DNA of 64,000 bases from Perca fluviatilis (lineage: Eukaryota; Chordata; Actinopteri; Perciformes; Percidae): positions 10,823,934-10,887,933 of the forward strand of contig NC_053123.1 of NCBI RefSeq assembly GCF_010015445.1. The letters run 5' to 3'. The translations under genes were made by a program, and so were the position numbers. Under the pieces are notes generated by a model. It was not told the origin of the DNA. It did no database searches and was given only the letters and a program-made list of their open reading frames with translations. Shown here piece by piece: positions 1 through 13,784 of the stretch; within the stretch, counting starts at the first letter, position 1, and each line of letters opens with the position of its first letter.

Positions 1-3000
1 CAGACACCCTATCGATATGTGTGGCATTCATGTAATATTGGTAGTTTTGTTTGTCTCACCCCGCACAGAAACATTATTCCTTTTGCTTTCCTGTTGATAA
101 ATCATGTGTATAGAAATGTGTGGAAAGAATCTATTATCTGGCTGTTTTCAATTCAATACAGAAAGGGAGAAAAACTGACCTCTAGTTTTTTTCAGGCACA
201 ATAATAAGCATTTAGTGGTTCATAATAGAATACAAACAAACATAAGCACTGAGACACAATATATAAACAGTCCAATAAGATTTTTCACAAATGTTCTCCG
301 GAGGTTTTCGCAAAGCTGAACTCAGCACCAATAAAATACATTGTATGTTTTTAAAGCCATTTGAAATGCATTTAAAACTAGGTCAGAGAAAATATTGTAG
401 ACAAAATACAGTATAACACATAAAGAAATTCACAGGCCCTTACCTTATGTTGTTTTTTACATATGTGGACTGCAGCATATATTGGATGTGGCCTTAACAG
501 GAGTGCTGAACCTGTCAGCATGCACACAGAAAATCTCTTTCTTGTTGAGTCTTACTTTCCCAAGATGCAAACAAATAAATGTTTTTAGGTTGGAAAGAAA
601 AGAGAGAGCATGGAAAATCATTCTGCACAGTCAAATTGATGTTGAACCCCTCGACGGCCTTCCATGAAACAGATGGTATTGCAATATGAGGACAGCACTA
701 TTAACAGATCCATCCATTTCACGCCTGTGTTGGGAGAGTAGCACATCACTGCAGAGGGGTTTACTGAGCCAAAATTGTCAGATGGCCACTCCACCTTTCA
801 TGTGAAAAGGGAGTTGGTCTTTGCAGAAAAGACAGCATTCACAATGATATGTTCTGTGTTATGCCATTGCCAAGTGGCATTTTGTCACTTTGAGTCTGAT
901 GTTGTCTTTTGGTTATCATTGAGAACATGATGTAGAAACATCACTCACTATCTACTATAACAATGTAAGAGACCATATGCCACCCATCCGTTCTTTGAAG
1001 ACTGTCTTGCAGAAACTTGCCCACTATGCATTCAGACATTGTCCAGACTCAATAAGCACTCTGCAGTTCCCACTAAAGGTGTGAGTTATATCCTGTTGGA
1101 GAAAAAAGGCAAAGTTAAGTGCTGCATGAATATTTCACATCCCCATTGTCTAATTGCACATAATTAGTGTGATTAAGAATTTAAGGGTTGCTTCTACAGT
1201 GAATCCAAAGATGAAGTGGTAGCTGTCACTTGTGTTTAAAATATATCAAAATGATTCTTTGTTATCATTCGCATTTAAAGGTCACCCATTGAAACATTAC
1301 GTTTATTGAAGGCTGGTAGGGAGGGTGAGAATAATTTTCAAAATGGACATTAATTGCAGTAACTCAAATTGCTCCTTTGTACTCTTGCCTAAAAGCTTCT
1401 CCAATTATAGTTAAATGCCAAATATTAATATCAAATGCTCTGCAAATGAGACATATTGGACTTACTGTTCTGATAAATATGTACTGCCTACCAAAAAACT
1501 TGAGTAGTACTTCTTTCAAAGTGCATCTGCCAAGTGAGTGTTACCACATCAATGTGATAATTTAATTTTGCCCCATAACAGAAGTTATATGAGTTGAGTT
1601 TGGGATGATGCTGCTTTAATTTAGAAGATAGAAAAATAGAACTGATAAGGATTTTTGATTAAAACAGCTATTTTGGAGTCTACAGTTAAAAAAGAAATTC
1701 ATATTTTATACTTCAAAGCATTAAATGAGAAGATAAATAGCAATCTCACATCTGTATGGTAAATGAAATTAATGCAAATCATGAATGGATGTACAGACCC
1801 TTGCATTGTACCACACCAGGTAGAAAAGTGGCCAAATGGTAAAGGCAGTTTAGTTTTTTATTCAAGGGACTGCAAAGAATGAAAGTAAGTTGACATCTAT
1901 CTAGTTTCCTGCCAGTGAATAATTTAACAAACATCTTCCCAACAATGATTTGATGTCAAGACGAGGATATGCTTCCCAGGAAACAGAATTTTAGGGCATA
2001 CATTTAGCACAACAAAGACACCCTGTTTGAAAACACCCTCGCCACACAGCCTAGAATGAAAAATGCTGACTTCAAAACCTTTAATCTTTAATGCTACATT
2101 ACATTTCACATAAAGACCAGTGTGGAGTTAGCATTATATTTGTTGGACAGCTTAACACTTGCTAACTCTTTTTCCAGCATCCAATGACACACTCACTATC
2201 CCTTCATCTTACCGTGTTAACGAGTTGCAAGTTTGAGGACATTTAGGATATTTATCAGTAAAGCATTGCTGTCATATTCACACAGTCTGTATATCAGGCT
2301 CAAGGACAGTACGCTTTTTGGTTTGGTTAAGTCATGTATTAGACTCATGCATCATTATATCAGGCTACTTTAACTTCAGGCAAAGACAAAATAGACAACT
2401 GCAGGGGAAAATAGGAATGGTAAACCTAGCAAACATTGATGCTCTGCACTGTTGTGCATCAGCACAAAGCCTACTTTGCCCTGATCACTCTGCCAGACCT
2501 CGAAACTTTTCACCTTACTCACTCTCCTCATGCATGGAGAGTACCCAACAGTATGTAAGAGTGTGAGAGGGGGGACTCACATCTAATGAGATGCATTGGC
2601 TGGACTATAGGACTATCTCTGGAAGGCACTGAGTGGGTCATCAAAGCATTGTTTGGTTCCACAACTGCAGTAAGTCATAAAACCATGAGATGGAAACTCC
2701 AACAATCGTTCTCTCCAAGATTTGTCAAAATCTGCCTCTCTAAAAACCTACTTTTTATGTTTTGGAATATGATGCACATGTTCATATTGTATAAGAGAAA
2801 CCCTAAAAAATAACAACTAGGGTCCAGTCTATTATCACAGTAAAAACGTCTTTATTTGTGTGGTAATTTCTATATTTACTTTAAGTCCCACAATTTAGCA
2901 TGTATAAGCACTCTAGGCAGTTTCTAAGGAGAAGTACATAACCTACAGCTATCTCTGAAAAAAAAAAAGCAAATATAGGTTAATGCTCACAACTGTTTTT

Positions 3001-3172
3001 TTCCATGACACACTACGTACCGGGAAGCATCTTAGAGGTAAATTGATATTGCAAAGAAACAATACAAGATAAACCCAACTGCTCTCGAAGATACAGACAC
3101 AGAGGTAGCTTTCCAATGGTGCATTTCAGCACCATGGACAGCTTCATATTAAACAAAGACCAAAGAAATATA
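1..3172. other. Unassigned sequence, no gene seen
   Basis: I see no convincing coding exon, RNA gene or transposon end here. The open frames are short (at most 84 codons) and look like chance frames in AT-rich DNA. It could be host intergenic or intronic DNA. Confidence 0.5.
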
Positions 3173-4118
3173 GGGCCCTATCTTGCACTCAGCGCAATTG
3201 CCTTTGTACACCGACGCATGTATCATTCCTATTTTGCACCCGACGCACAGCGGACTTTTCCCTCCACAGACGCACGTCGGTAAATTAGGGAATGTATTTG
3301 CGCTCCAGGGGGCGGTTCAGCGAAAAGAGGAGGCGTGTTCCGGCGCAAACGTTATGTGGTCCTATTTTGCAGTTTCAGAAAACAATTCCGCCACTGACCA
3401 GGAAAAACCTGGTCTAAAGTCAGTGGCGCTAGTCTAAAGTCAGTAGCGCGTTATTCAGATGCTATTTTAGGGGCGCATCCTTGGCCATAATGTAGCGTGT
3501 GCACAACGCGCATACATTTCTCTCATCTACAGCAGTTCACATTTTTTAAAACCATACATAATTACAAAGAAAAATATTACTGAAAATGCGCTTCATGTGT
3601 TTGGATAGATCAGGAGGCATTTTACAGTACAATCCTCAAAAACTCACAGCGTTCTTTGTGGCTTGTTGTGTTTTACACATTTCCATGAATCATGGATGTG
3701 TTGATGACATAAATGAGGAAATATTAGAGGACTTAAGGAGACGTGATGTTGAACTACGGTGGGATTGGACAGTCCGGCGGAATCTGGTCCGGGAGTAATG
3801 CGCGATGCGGTCCTGGTGGATCGGGTGGACGGAGATGGAGTGGGGGGAGGAGGAAGGGGCACAACAGGTGCAGGTGGTGCATTTGGAGGCCCACGTTCCA
3901 TGGCTGCAGAATCCTCTCCAGACTTGAGGAGATGCGCCCGAGAGGCCGCAGCAACATCGCCACCCGGCTAAGACGGGCATTTATTACTTTGCCACATCCC
4001 GGACAGCTCCCGCTGGCGTGCGCCAGGCAAATCCGCCGTCATAATAGCAGTCCGCCATGGAACAAGCGCACCTGCTCTTAAAGGTAATGAGAGATGACGC
4101 ATCGTTAAAATAGGGCCC
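3173..4118 (-). mobile_element. PIF/Harbinger-like non-autonomous element, copy 1 (inverted)
   Basis: It begins with GGGCCCTATCTTGCACTC and ends with the complement of the other family end (TTAAAATAGGGCCC), so it is a reversed copy of the element at 4149-5126. Relative to that copy it has lost roughly 170 bp near its right end, where GCTCTTAAAGGTAATG abuts the terminal segment. The inner GC-rich section is shared with all four copies in the window. A 3-bp duplication (ATA) is possible but needs one extra C on the right. No transposase is encoded. Assignment to Harbinger rests on the 3-bp duplications of the sister copies and remains tentative. Confidence 0.75.
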
Positions 4119-4148
4119 CATAGACATTCATTTGTACAAACAGACACA

Positions 4149-5126
4149 GGGCCCTATTTTAACGATCTGAAACGCAAGTATGAAACGCCAAACGCAAGTA
4201 GCTTTGTGGGCGGATCTCGGGCGCTGTTGCTATTATACCGGCGGGATAAATGACTCTTGCGCCCGACGCAAATCTAAAATGGGTTGGTCTGAAGTAGCTA
4301 GGTGTGGTTTGGGTGTAACGTGCAATAAACCAATCAGAGCGTCATCTCACATTCCCTTTAAGAGCAGACGCGCTTGTTCCATGGCAGATTGCTATTATGA
4401 CGGCGGATTTGCCTGGCGCACGCCGTAATAAATGCCCGTCTTGGCCAGGTGGCGATGTTGCTGCGGCCCCTCGGGCGCATCTCCTCAAGTCTGGAGAGGA
4501 TTGCTGCAGCCATGGAGCGTACCTCCAAACGCACCACCTGCATCTGTTGTGCCCCTTCCTCTTCCCCCCACTCCATTACTCGCATTACCCGGACCAGATC
4601 CTCCTTAAGTCCTCTAATATTTCCTCATTTATGTCATCAACACATCCATGATTCACGGAAATGTTGTGTAAATCACAACAAGCCACAAAGAATGCTGCGA
4701 CTTTTTGAGGATTGTACTGTAAAGTGCCTCCTGACCTATCAGGAACACCTTTCAGTAATATTTTCCTTTGTAATTATGTATGGTTTGCAAAAATGGGAAC
4801 TGCTGCATCCATTTAGATGAGAGAAGTGTATGCGCGTTGTGCACACGCTACATTATGGCCAAGCATTCGTCCCTAAAATAGCATCTGAATAACGTGCTAC
4901 TGACTAGCGCCACTGACTTTAGACCAGGTTTTTCCTGGTCTGTGGCGGAATTGTTTTCTGAAACTGCAAAATAGGAGCATGTAACGTTTGCGCCGGAACA
5001 CGCCTCCTCTTTTCGCTGAACCGCCCCCTGGAGCGCAAATACAGTCCGCTGTGCGTCGGGTGTAAAACAGGAATGATACATGCGTCGGTGTACAAAGGCA
5101 ATTGCGCTGAGTGCAAGATAGGGCCC
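4149..5126 (+). mobile_element. PIF/Harbinger-like non-autonomous element, copy 2
   Basis: It starts GGGCCCTATTTTAACGATC and ends GAGTGCAAGATAGGGCCC, with the 3-bp duplication ACA on both sides. The two ends share only the outer bases, so the terminal repeat is short. It is the most complete uninterrupted copy here and shows the empty sites of two later insertions: the CCCTTTAAGAGCAG stretch near 4357 (filled in copy 4) and the TGTAATTATG stretch near 4769 (filled in copy 3). Open frames in it are shadows in a GC-rich non-coding core. Confidence 0.8.
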
Positions 5127-5137
5127 ACAGTGTCTTA

Positions 5138-6478
5138 CAGTCTTTTACAATCACTTTGGAACTAATTTCAGAACCTTGACGTCATTTTTCAAAACTCTAG
5201 ACACAAAACTCACAACCAATGATCAAAATGCACATTTTTCAAAACTCTAACACTTTTTTCAATTGCTTGGATACAATACACATAAACCAAAGATCATTTG
5301 TTCATTTAACAAAGATCACCTGTTCAATATGACACAACTTAACATCAAAGTACTACTATTTCAAAAAGCAATTCACACATTACTTTTCAGATGATTGTCT
5401 ATTCATTCCATTACAATCATCTAACTATCAATTGATACAACTGCTCAAAATGATAAGTAACTGTTGCATTACTCTTAATGCATAGTTGTATGGAAACAGA
5501 CAAACAATATTCCATGTTTAGATCATGAAAGTTTCAAGATAACGAGATTCATTGTCACCAATTAGTGTGGAGCATGAACCAATTAGACTACATTATCTAT
5601 GGATGTAATATTTCATCATCATTCTTTAATGTAATGTACAGTATTACTGTTTATCAGACACTGTTTCTATGGTCCCATGTACCACCTTTGGGACTATTTA
5701 CCGTATCGACAGTACTGCACTGTATGCATGCAGACCCTAGGAATTGCTTGTCAAATTCTGCCAACTCGTTACTGATACAGTACATATATATATATACATA
5801 TATACTCATACCACATTGTTTGCCATGCCAAGATGTTTGGCTAATTGCAATGTAGATGAGAACCTGTGGCCAAATCCACAAGACAGAGTTGATGAAGATG
5901 TAGAATACAGTAATCACTTCTTTGTTTTCTTTTTTAAAGTACAAGCAAGTTGAAAAACACTGCATTTGATGTTTTACAGTTCTGTCTTTTCTTTTCTATT
6001 TCCTAGCTATTTATTTTTGCTTTGATTCAAATCAACCTATGTTGTGATTGTACTGTATTGTTTTTCTTCAATACATTTCAGATCTTGTTCAATGACTCCA
6101 ATGTGTCTGTATTATTCTCTCTACTACTGCAGTACTTTTACAGGGATGTATTTGCATGTAGTACCATAATGAAACATGTATCACCTATTTTGTACTACAA
6201 TATTTAATGATTGTAAGAACGATGACAGTGAAACTATGGGTAGCTTGTGTGTGGGTGATCTAAAGTAACGTTTCAATGGTATTTCACCATAAATTAGTTT
6301 TTTGAACCAGTGATTGTGTAAGTGCAAGATTTCTTTAAAGATATGAATGCACAATGCAATGTTTTGAACATTGGACAGCCTGTGTTACACGTGATGACCG
6401 TTGTGAGTTTTGTGTCTAGAGTTTTGAAAAATTACGTCAAGGTTCTGAAATTAGTAGCAAAGTGATTGTAAAAAACTG
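5138..6478 (+). mobile_element. Mariner-like DNA transposon, decayed
   Basis: About 80 bp at the left end (beginning CAGTCTTTTACAATCAC, after a TA) recur inverted at the right end (after a TA at 6479-6480). Shared inner features include AGAACCTTGACGT and TCTAGACACAAAACTCACA. This terminal repeat with a TA target fits the Tc1/mariner superfamily. The interior is AT-rich and mostly lacks coding sequence, but a transposase C-terminal remnant survives (separate entry). The left end lies only 11 bp from Harbinger-like copy 2. Confidence 0.75.
5819..5908 (+). pseudogene. Mariner-type transposase, C-terminal remnant
   Basis: This stretch reads FAMPRCLANCNVDENLWPNP followed by QDRVDEDVE. That resembles the end of fish mariner transposases, where a PRC-L motif is followed by D-VDE-LWP-P. 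Only about 30 residues are recognisable. The catalytic part is missing, and the upstream part of the same frame runs through a TA microsatellite. It lies inside the element at 5138-6478 and in the expected orientation near its 3' side. The family call is from memory of the motif, not from a search. Confidence 0.55.
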
Positions 6479-9400
6479 TAACAGTTAGGCATGCAGTATG
6501 CATACAGGACTGTAATAGTAAAGAGTTTTTTTTAAATTATTAAATCATGTCTAAAAGTAGGCCTAATACACAGCATGGCTCAATTTAATACAATTATCAA
6601 TTTGAAGAAGCCTACTGTGAAGTAACACTGTATCTCAGTCACTATCAGTCACTAGGCTTTACAAATACAGGATGTTAATGTTAATGTTGTGTTCACTCTG
6701 CAATCTGTGGATATTGTAAGAATATAAAGCACTGAATATTTGAAAGATTTACAAAGAACACATGATAGAGTTTTTCCTTAGCCAAAGGTAGGGTCATATA
6801 GGACAGAGGGTGTTGTTTGCTGTACAGATTGTAAAGCTCCCTGAGGCAAATTGTGATTTGTGATATTGGGATATATAAATAAAATTGACTTGACTTAAAA
6901 TACAAATTGGGACCTTTGTGATGGAGTCTTCTGGAGTTATTTTTCTCACTTTAAGAATTGTGACCTTTTGAGAAGATTGTTGTTCATAGTGTGGGTAGAG
7001 GGAGTCTTTCTCTGGGTTACCGTGGCGCCCTTTCTCTGACACATAATTCGGCAGATGACTTTTAGCATCACTTTCACTCATAATAATCACAGTAAAAATA
7101 AGTGAAATTCCTTTACTGTGATGTCTGCTCAATCGAGAGGTCAACTACACCAAAGACTGAGTGTTCAGGTTCACTCAACATTAGGAAATGGTTTTAATTA
7201 ATTGGGGATTAGGGTCATCAGCTATCAGTGTGTATTTCCAGGTTTATCATGTGTGCAATGTACTGTATGATGTCAGAAGCAATCAATTGCCTTCCATGAT
7301 GGTGTGGAAAGTGCCATTACCTCAGGGACGTGTGCTCTTGCAAGAATGTTCTTGTTCACAAGTTGTCCAAACGCTGTTTGTCTATCAGCAGAAGGGGGGA
7401 AAGACAGACAAAAGTATGATCCTTAAACATCTTTAAACATCAACCCATAAATATTTTAAAAAACAAAAACAAACATTGTCTCTTATTGGCCGAGCATGAC
7501 TTACTGGGGAGTGTGTTTAAAGAGTTAGGGTCGAAGGTTATCCGCAACTGAATCCTAATATACTTGGTTAACTGGTAGATGGTTAACATTTTAAATGCCA
7601 AAGATTTTGTATGTAATTTATTTAATCAAAGGCCATTGACTAATTTCTGAAAACAAGAGTGCTGTTCGGTGAGCTTTACCTCAGCATTTAGTGACTGCAT
7701 TGACATAGAGGATGAAATGTGCAACTATGTTATAGTATTAACAATATTACTTCTTTGCAGAAAAGCCAGGTCAACCTGACCCTAAATCCATCGGCATTTA
7801 GACTACATCAGATACACTCGTGCAACTTAAAAATGACTAGTACAAACTCTCACCTACTGCTTCACAAAAGCACCTCCTTAAAAGGCTTGAGAAAAAAGAT
7901 CAGATCCTGATTTAATCTCTCATGGATTCAGACACCGTAAGAATATGTTGAATTGTTTCAACAAACACCAGTAGAGTAAACCTCCCCATCATGAGATGAG
8001 CAGTCTTTGTGGCCAAAATGGGGCCAAAAGACAGACAAAGGCAAGAAACTGCATTGAGCAGATGGTAGGTTCAGCGAGGTATGTGGAAAGGCAGGCTTAG
8101 CATTTTGAGGCCACAAATACAATGAGGACATTATTTTGATTTCAGTCGATGATTTAAGTCAACTGTCCTGGGAAATCGGATCCTCTCTCGTGAACTGGTT
8201 ACTGCGCAGTATTTTAGTTTCACTGCAATTCACAATGCCATAAATGATAAGTTTCTCAACATGTTTGGCAAAAAAGTATCCTCAGGGACTGGGAAACCAT
8301 TAGCTCTGCATTAATTCAGCAGAACTTCTTGTGACTTTGGCCATCATTAACTGTGAATCATGCATGAATCAAAACCAAACTGTAAGGTGACTGTATTGTT
8401 ATGTTTAGTTTTTTCCTTGACTTGACTTGATTGCACTGTTCCGTGGAAAAGAAAAAAATACTCTCAAGTGACGACGAGTTGTGTTTTTGCACAAAGGATG
8501 GGTTGACCTCATTAACCCAGTGTGTCTTAGAGTGTTATGCAAACCCTCCACACTTCACACTTGCAATCTTAATGGGCACATCAGCACTGTTGGTAATTAC
8601 CGGAAATATGTAACAGAAGTAGGAACCTGGAAAGAATCCACAGACCACAAGTGTAAGTACTGGGGCCGAGCCAGACATTCCATTTAGTACCATCAATGAT
8701 TTCTCTGGATGTTCTGTATCGTATTCCTATCAGTCTTTTGTTTAACAGTACCGAGGACAGCGCTGAAACTAATACTAAGGTCACCTTTGAATTTTGCTGA
8801 TACTGTTGGAGAGTGCTGAAACAAATGTATTATGCCATCTATTATCTGTTTTTCATTGTTTTCAATACATTTTTGAAGATTTCTTTATGATGGAAACCCC
8901 TTAATCAAATATTAGGCTATATTCTCAGAGGCTCAACAGATCTTATTAGCACTGGATAATTTTCAATGTGCTTGGTTCAAAGTCTACACTGAGGATAATA
9001 TAATGTAATATGTATTTGCCTGTGGTCCCTTATTTGAATACTGACTACATTTTTCAGTACATGTTGGGGATAGCAGAACCTCTACAATGTCCGCTGTTCT
9101 ATTAACCCTGTACCATCTCCCTCTAGTGCTTCATTAACCACCATCAAATAAAGTCAAAATAAAGCAGCAGTTTCATCCATTCGTCCATTCCAATACCCCC
9201 TGTTGTCCTTTGAAACATATTCCTTTGGTTGGCTTTGGTTTAGTATTTATTAAAATTCTGCCTTTTTGTTAGTAGATTATTAATACTTCTGTTTCTTTAT
9301 CAATGGTAAGGTACTTCAGGCAAATCATCTTCTGAATGTAAATACATAATGCCATCTCCACCGGCACAATTCCCCTGAGATTTCATGCATAATATATTAA

Positions 9401-10261
9401 AATGAAAACACAGGAACACAGGAACACAAAATAAACTACTGTAGGTGGGAACTGGGAGTATAAATAAGAACTGTAAGCAACGTTTAGTCCTTTGCTAGAT
9501 ACACTCAGAAATGTATACTACCTGGATAAATCTGACATATATTTTTGCCATTTTCTTCCCCAACCAGTTTGTTGTTTACTTACCCATTAATCTACTTACC
9601 CATTAATCTATAAGACACTTTCACATGCTAATGCACTTCTCCCTTCTAATGTACTCAGGAGAGCACTTGATCATCTTTATAGTTTGTTGGCAACTTGAAG
9701 ACAGACCTTGCTAGTTACTGCATATGAATAAGGGAAAAATATTTACGTTTTAGAGATTTGGTTTATGATGAATTATATTAGTAAAGGCATAACGGGAGGA
9801 CCTGGAACTCTTAATTCCCTGCAATGTTGTTGCAATGTTCCCTAATTGCACGTCTTTATCACTGAATGGGGCTATATGGCATTTAATAATACTTTTCTAA
9901 CACCAATATTTTGGCAGATATTCATCTTTTTATTATCATCAACAAATCCCATGAAGAAAACAGCATCAACAAGGAATTTATCCTATTGTATTGTCAGCGT
10001 AGACAAAGCCTTAAATATGTTTTATTTTTTTAGCCCAGGCTTTGCACACCAGTGGGTTAATTTAACACACATACATACTCAAGTCCTCATTCTTAAAAAT
10101 AAGAATAAGTTTGTTAAGGTATGGTTAACGCTGCACTAATCAATATTTTTATATCAATAATGGATCAAATGATTGTGTACTTATGCTCTCGCTGCTCTCA
10201 TCAGTTACTTTCAGCCATAGCTTGAAAATAGTTAATCTAAGGAAGACTGGTGGTAACAACA
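6479..10261. other. Unassigned sequence
   Basis: No coding region is supported. Apart from a possible LINE tail near 6820-6897, I see no terminal repeats or target duplications. The open frames are at most 116 codons, lack recognisable motifs and are not flanked by convincing splice sites. Confidence 0.45.
6820..6897 (+). repeat. LINE-like 3' tail ending in (TGACT)n
   Basis: The segment contains GTAAAGCTCCCTGAGGCAA and ends TATAAATAAAATTGACTTGACTT. This matches the form of 3' tails of fish LINEs, an AATAAA-like motif followed by short tandem units. No upstream reverse-transcriptase sequence is visible, so it would be a severely 5'-truncated copy. A host 3' UTR is the alternative. Confidence 0.4.
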
Positions 10262-10340
10262 CATAGATAGATAGATATTTATTGTCATTGTATGCGATAC
10301 AACGAAATTCTGTTGGAGCAATCCTCTCCAAATAGCAGCA
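10262..10340 (-). repeat. L2-type LINE 3' end (5'-truncated)
   Basis: On the minus strand this reads through AGAATTTCGTTGTATCGCAT and ACAATGACAATAAA into a (TATC)n tail. That arrangement is characteristic of the 3' ends of L2-related LINEs in fish. The rest of the copy upstream (plus-strand right side) has dissolved into an ACAT/TATG microsatellite. Confidence 0.55.
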
Positions 10341-10344
10341 TAGA

Positions 10345-10487
10345 GTAAAAAGATAAAGATATACACATATATACACATACACATCCATATACATACATAT
10401 GTACGCACGTACATACATACATACATACATACGCACATACTGTACATACATACATACACATACAGAGTAAGAAGATAAAAATATATA

Positions 10488-10518
<31 letters not shown>

Positions 10519-10550
10519 ACACATACACACGCATACACATATGCACATAC
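10345..10550. repeat. ACAT/TATA-type microsatellite
   Basis: Long interrupted runs of ACAT, CACA and TATA units. It yields spurious minus-strand open frames rich in Tyr, Val, Cys and Met in several registers, which is the usual signature of translated microsatellite. Confidence 0.85.
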
Positions 10551-10650
10551 ACTAACACATTCTCAATAAATAGATAAAACACCTAAAACAGTGAACACAG
10601 CAGTTACTGCACAGAGTCCAATTGCACTGAGGGGGTAGTTTAAACGTGTA

Positions 10651-13600
10651 GTTTAATATTGCAGGTCCAAGAATTCTCAGGGCAGCAAACACTCCTCACC
10701 TTGACCAGCTACTTTGACAGAATTACAACAGAAAAGCAACTCAAGTATTTGTTTACAGTGCAGCCAAACAAACTCATGTTATTTTGATAAAAAAGTCAGT
10801 CAATAATTGTTTTTTTTCTTTTTTTGCATGAGCAACCGTGATCTGATTTCAATCTGCACACAGCGCGAGTAGTTTTCCAACAAGCACAGTAAAAGTAATG
10901 AAAACTACTACATAAAGAGGTATTTACAGAATTTAAATACATTAAATGGCTGTTGATGAATAAAAAGCTGCCTATAAATAGTATCAAAAACAGCAAGAAT
11001 TTTCACTTGGGAGGTTTTCTTTAGACCAAACAGAGCTAGATGAGTTAGGACTTGTATTGGTCAGGTGGACACAAACATGACTCCAACAGAATGCAAAAGC
11101 TTAATGTTTTGCTATTACTATGGTTGCTGATGAAGGTCAAAATAAGTAATTGACTACATGGTGTCCCAAACATATATGTACTTAAATAATAGATTCCAAA
11201 CCCAATCAATATCCTACTGTAGTAAATGAGGAAAACATCACAATTACACACTTTTTTCTTTCAGTTAAGGATTTGCTAATAATACAGTGACAGATGGAAC
11301 CGAAATTCATAATGGCTGCTCTGTTATATTCAGTATGCTCTGAGATGGTGATGTAGGCTGCCATTCACTATCACTTCATTTAGACGGGAATCAGAGGGAG
11401 GGGGTGGTTCATTCTCATCCGACCCAAGTGAGATTAAAAAATGTTGAATCCCAATACAGCCACGTTCTCTAGGGAGAAATCCCAGCGGAAGAAGCTCATT
11501 CCCCAGAGTGGCTAGATGGTAGGAACCTCGGCCTTTGATAAGCTATCATGAGCTGTCTCTGCTCTCAATCAGTACATATCCGCACTACTGCCTGACTCCT
11601 GCTCTCTTGATTCTCTGCCTCAGCGATGGGAGGCAGCATCAATACTGTTCCCACCCCACGCTGCTTTGAAAGAAGGACCATTCTCTCTGAAAACACTTTT
11701 TATGACGCCCATGTCTATAATGCATTATAAACTTATCTTACATGCATTATAGTACTTAAATACTTACAGTATAATGTGTACAATCTGCTTAAAGCACTGC
11801 ATATTATATAACAACTTAATAATTAAATAATAATAATAACCATAACACATTATAAAGGATATCACAACTTATAATGTCAAGTATCATAATACTTCATAAT
11901 TGCTGGTCACTCACTGACATTTCTTTTGCAAGGATAATAGTGTATTATAATTATCATAGTTGTAATATAATAAATCATTTTATAATTCGTTATAATGCAT
12001 TATAATATGATCATAAGTTACTCTAGAGATATAGGCAGATATACAGTAAAGCATTACAAGCTAGTTACAAGCCACTATAAGTGGTCGTTGTTTGATTTAA
12101 GTGAATCAAAATAAAAAAGTTGCAAGCAGAAATGCAACATAAATAATATATACTATGTGTACAATTTAACCGCTGGTCCCTTTCAAAGTGATTATACATA
12201 AATGCTGTCATGTCGTTTTAAGATAATACACGTTTCTTCATGTTTCATCTGATTAAATAAAGGTTTTAAATATGTATATCTTTGTTCAATGGCATTATTA
12301 TGAGCATTGATGGGTCGTCATACTTGGTGTGAAAAGACAAAATACAAAAAAGCCTAAGACACACCAAAACATACAGAACATCAAGACAATACAAATAAAA
12401 TTACTTTACTTGTACTCTTTACTTGAGCACATATTGGCCTTGATTAATACAATTTCAGCTCTGACAAAACGGTCACACTTTTAAATTCAGTACCTGAGGA
12501 GAACAATCTAAAGTTGCTCCTAGGAAAATTGGATCCTACAATCTATTGGCTCTGTTCATTAGTAATTCAGCTTCCAACATACAGCATCTGCAGCATCATT
12601 TCAGAAGAACAGAGGAGAAAACCGTACAGCTGGAGCAGTGTTTTTGTGTCTTTTCTTTCTGGCCTGCCTGTCAATATCCACACCACCTGTCACTGGGGGC
12701 TACTACATCTGTCAAATACCATTTTCTGTTGCATTAACCAATTTAATTTCAATATTCAATTCAGTAACGTAAATCATCCCCAGTAGGGCTATTAAAAAGC
12801 CACTGTCCGCAATGTCTGGGTCATTGGCTATAAATGATTTTTCCATTTGAATGAAACTAAATCTTTGCTGCAAAGAACCTACTGAACATATTAAATTGGT
12901 CAATTTATGAGTGAAGATTAATCTTCTACTTTTTCCCAATATAGAATAGTACTGCATACAATAATATGTATCTTTAAACTTTTAGGATAATAGTTATCAT
13001 AGAAAATGGCCAGCAACTGCTGTTTGTTTTTTGCAACACGTTTTTGTCAAACTACCCTTTTATTGATAGTAGAGACAGATGGGATAGATTGAGAGAGAGC
13101 AAAGAGGATAACATGCAACAAATTTCCCCAGACACATTTGAACTGAGGATTACAAGGCCACCTTTTAAAGCACGTTGCCCAGCTTCAAACTGGCTACTAC
13201 ACAATATGCTTATTTTTCATAGCTTTACAAAATAACAAAAGAAATTAAATATGTATTAGGAAGAACTCCTAGTTAACAATAAATAAAACTATATTTTATA
13301 TTCATAGCAAGTTCATGCAAGGTGCATTGCACAGTATGCCAAAGAATAGAAAGATAACAGCAGGACTTCAAAGTCATGCACAAAGCCTAATTTAAGCAGA
13401 CACTGCAAAAGATCTGTGAGCCAAGGTGTTTCACAGATAGTATGTAATATAAATGAATCTACTCTGCAATAAATAGAACTGATCTGTCATTATAATCTAA
13501 ACAGAGAAATCTAGGCTCTTGTAGGAAAAATGAAATTCAATTTTCTCAGCAAGAACATTGTCAGTGTCAGACTGAGGCATACAGGACAGCTGTACAGAAT

Positions 13601-13784
13601 TCCATAATAATAAAGTGAGAATATAATAGTAAAGCTGGGTGATGGACCTTGAAAGTTCCTCCCCTTATGACATATCTGAATGAAATGAATCGACATTTGC
13701 TTATGCATATTGTTAATTAGACTGCTATTGTGTATAGTCATGCCTTACTGATCCAGGAGTAAACATATGTCATTCCAAGGACAC
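10651..13784. other. Unassigned sequence
   Basis: No gene is supported. The only structured part is the palindrome-rich AT stretch at about 11705-12035, described separately. Elsewhere the open frames are short and without motifs. Confidence 0.45.
11705..12035. repeat. AT-rich repeat with TATAATGCATTATAA palindromes
   Basis: The palindrome TATAATGCATTATAA occurs at the left (around 11715) and near the right (around 11990), with many TATAAT/ATTATA variants between. This looks like a degraded palindromic DNA element or MITE. I could not define exact ends or a target duplication. Confidence 0.4.

Noticed and set aside
3644..4081. Several overlapping 69-112-codon frames on both strands in Harbinger-like copies
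   Set aside because: The GC-rich non-coding core yields frames on all strands. Copies differ by frameshifts, so no shared protein survives.
10149..10582. Minus-strand frames of 87-129 codons rich in Tyr, Val, Cys and Met
   Set aside because: They are translations of an ACAT/TATA microsatellite and the LINE tail.
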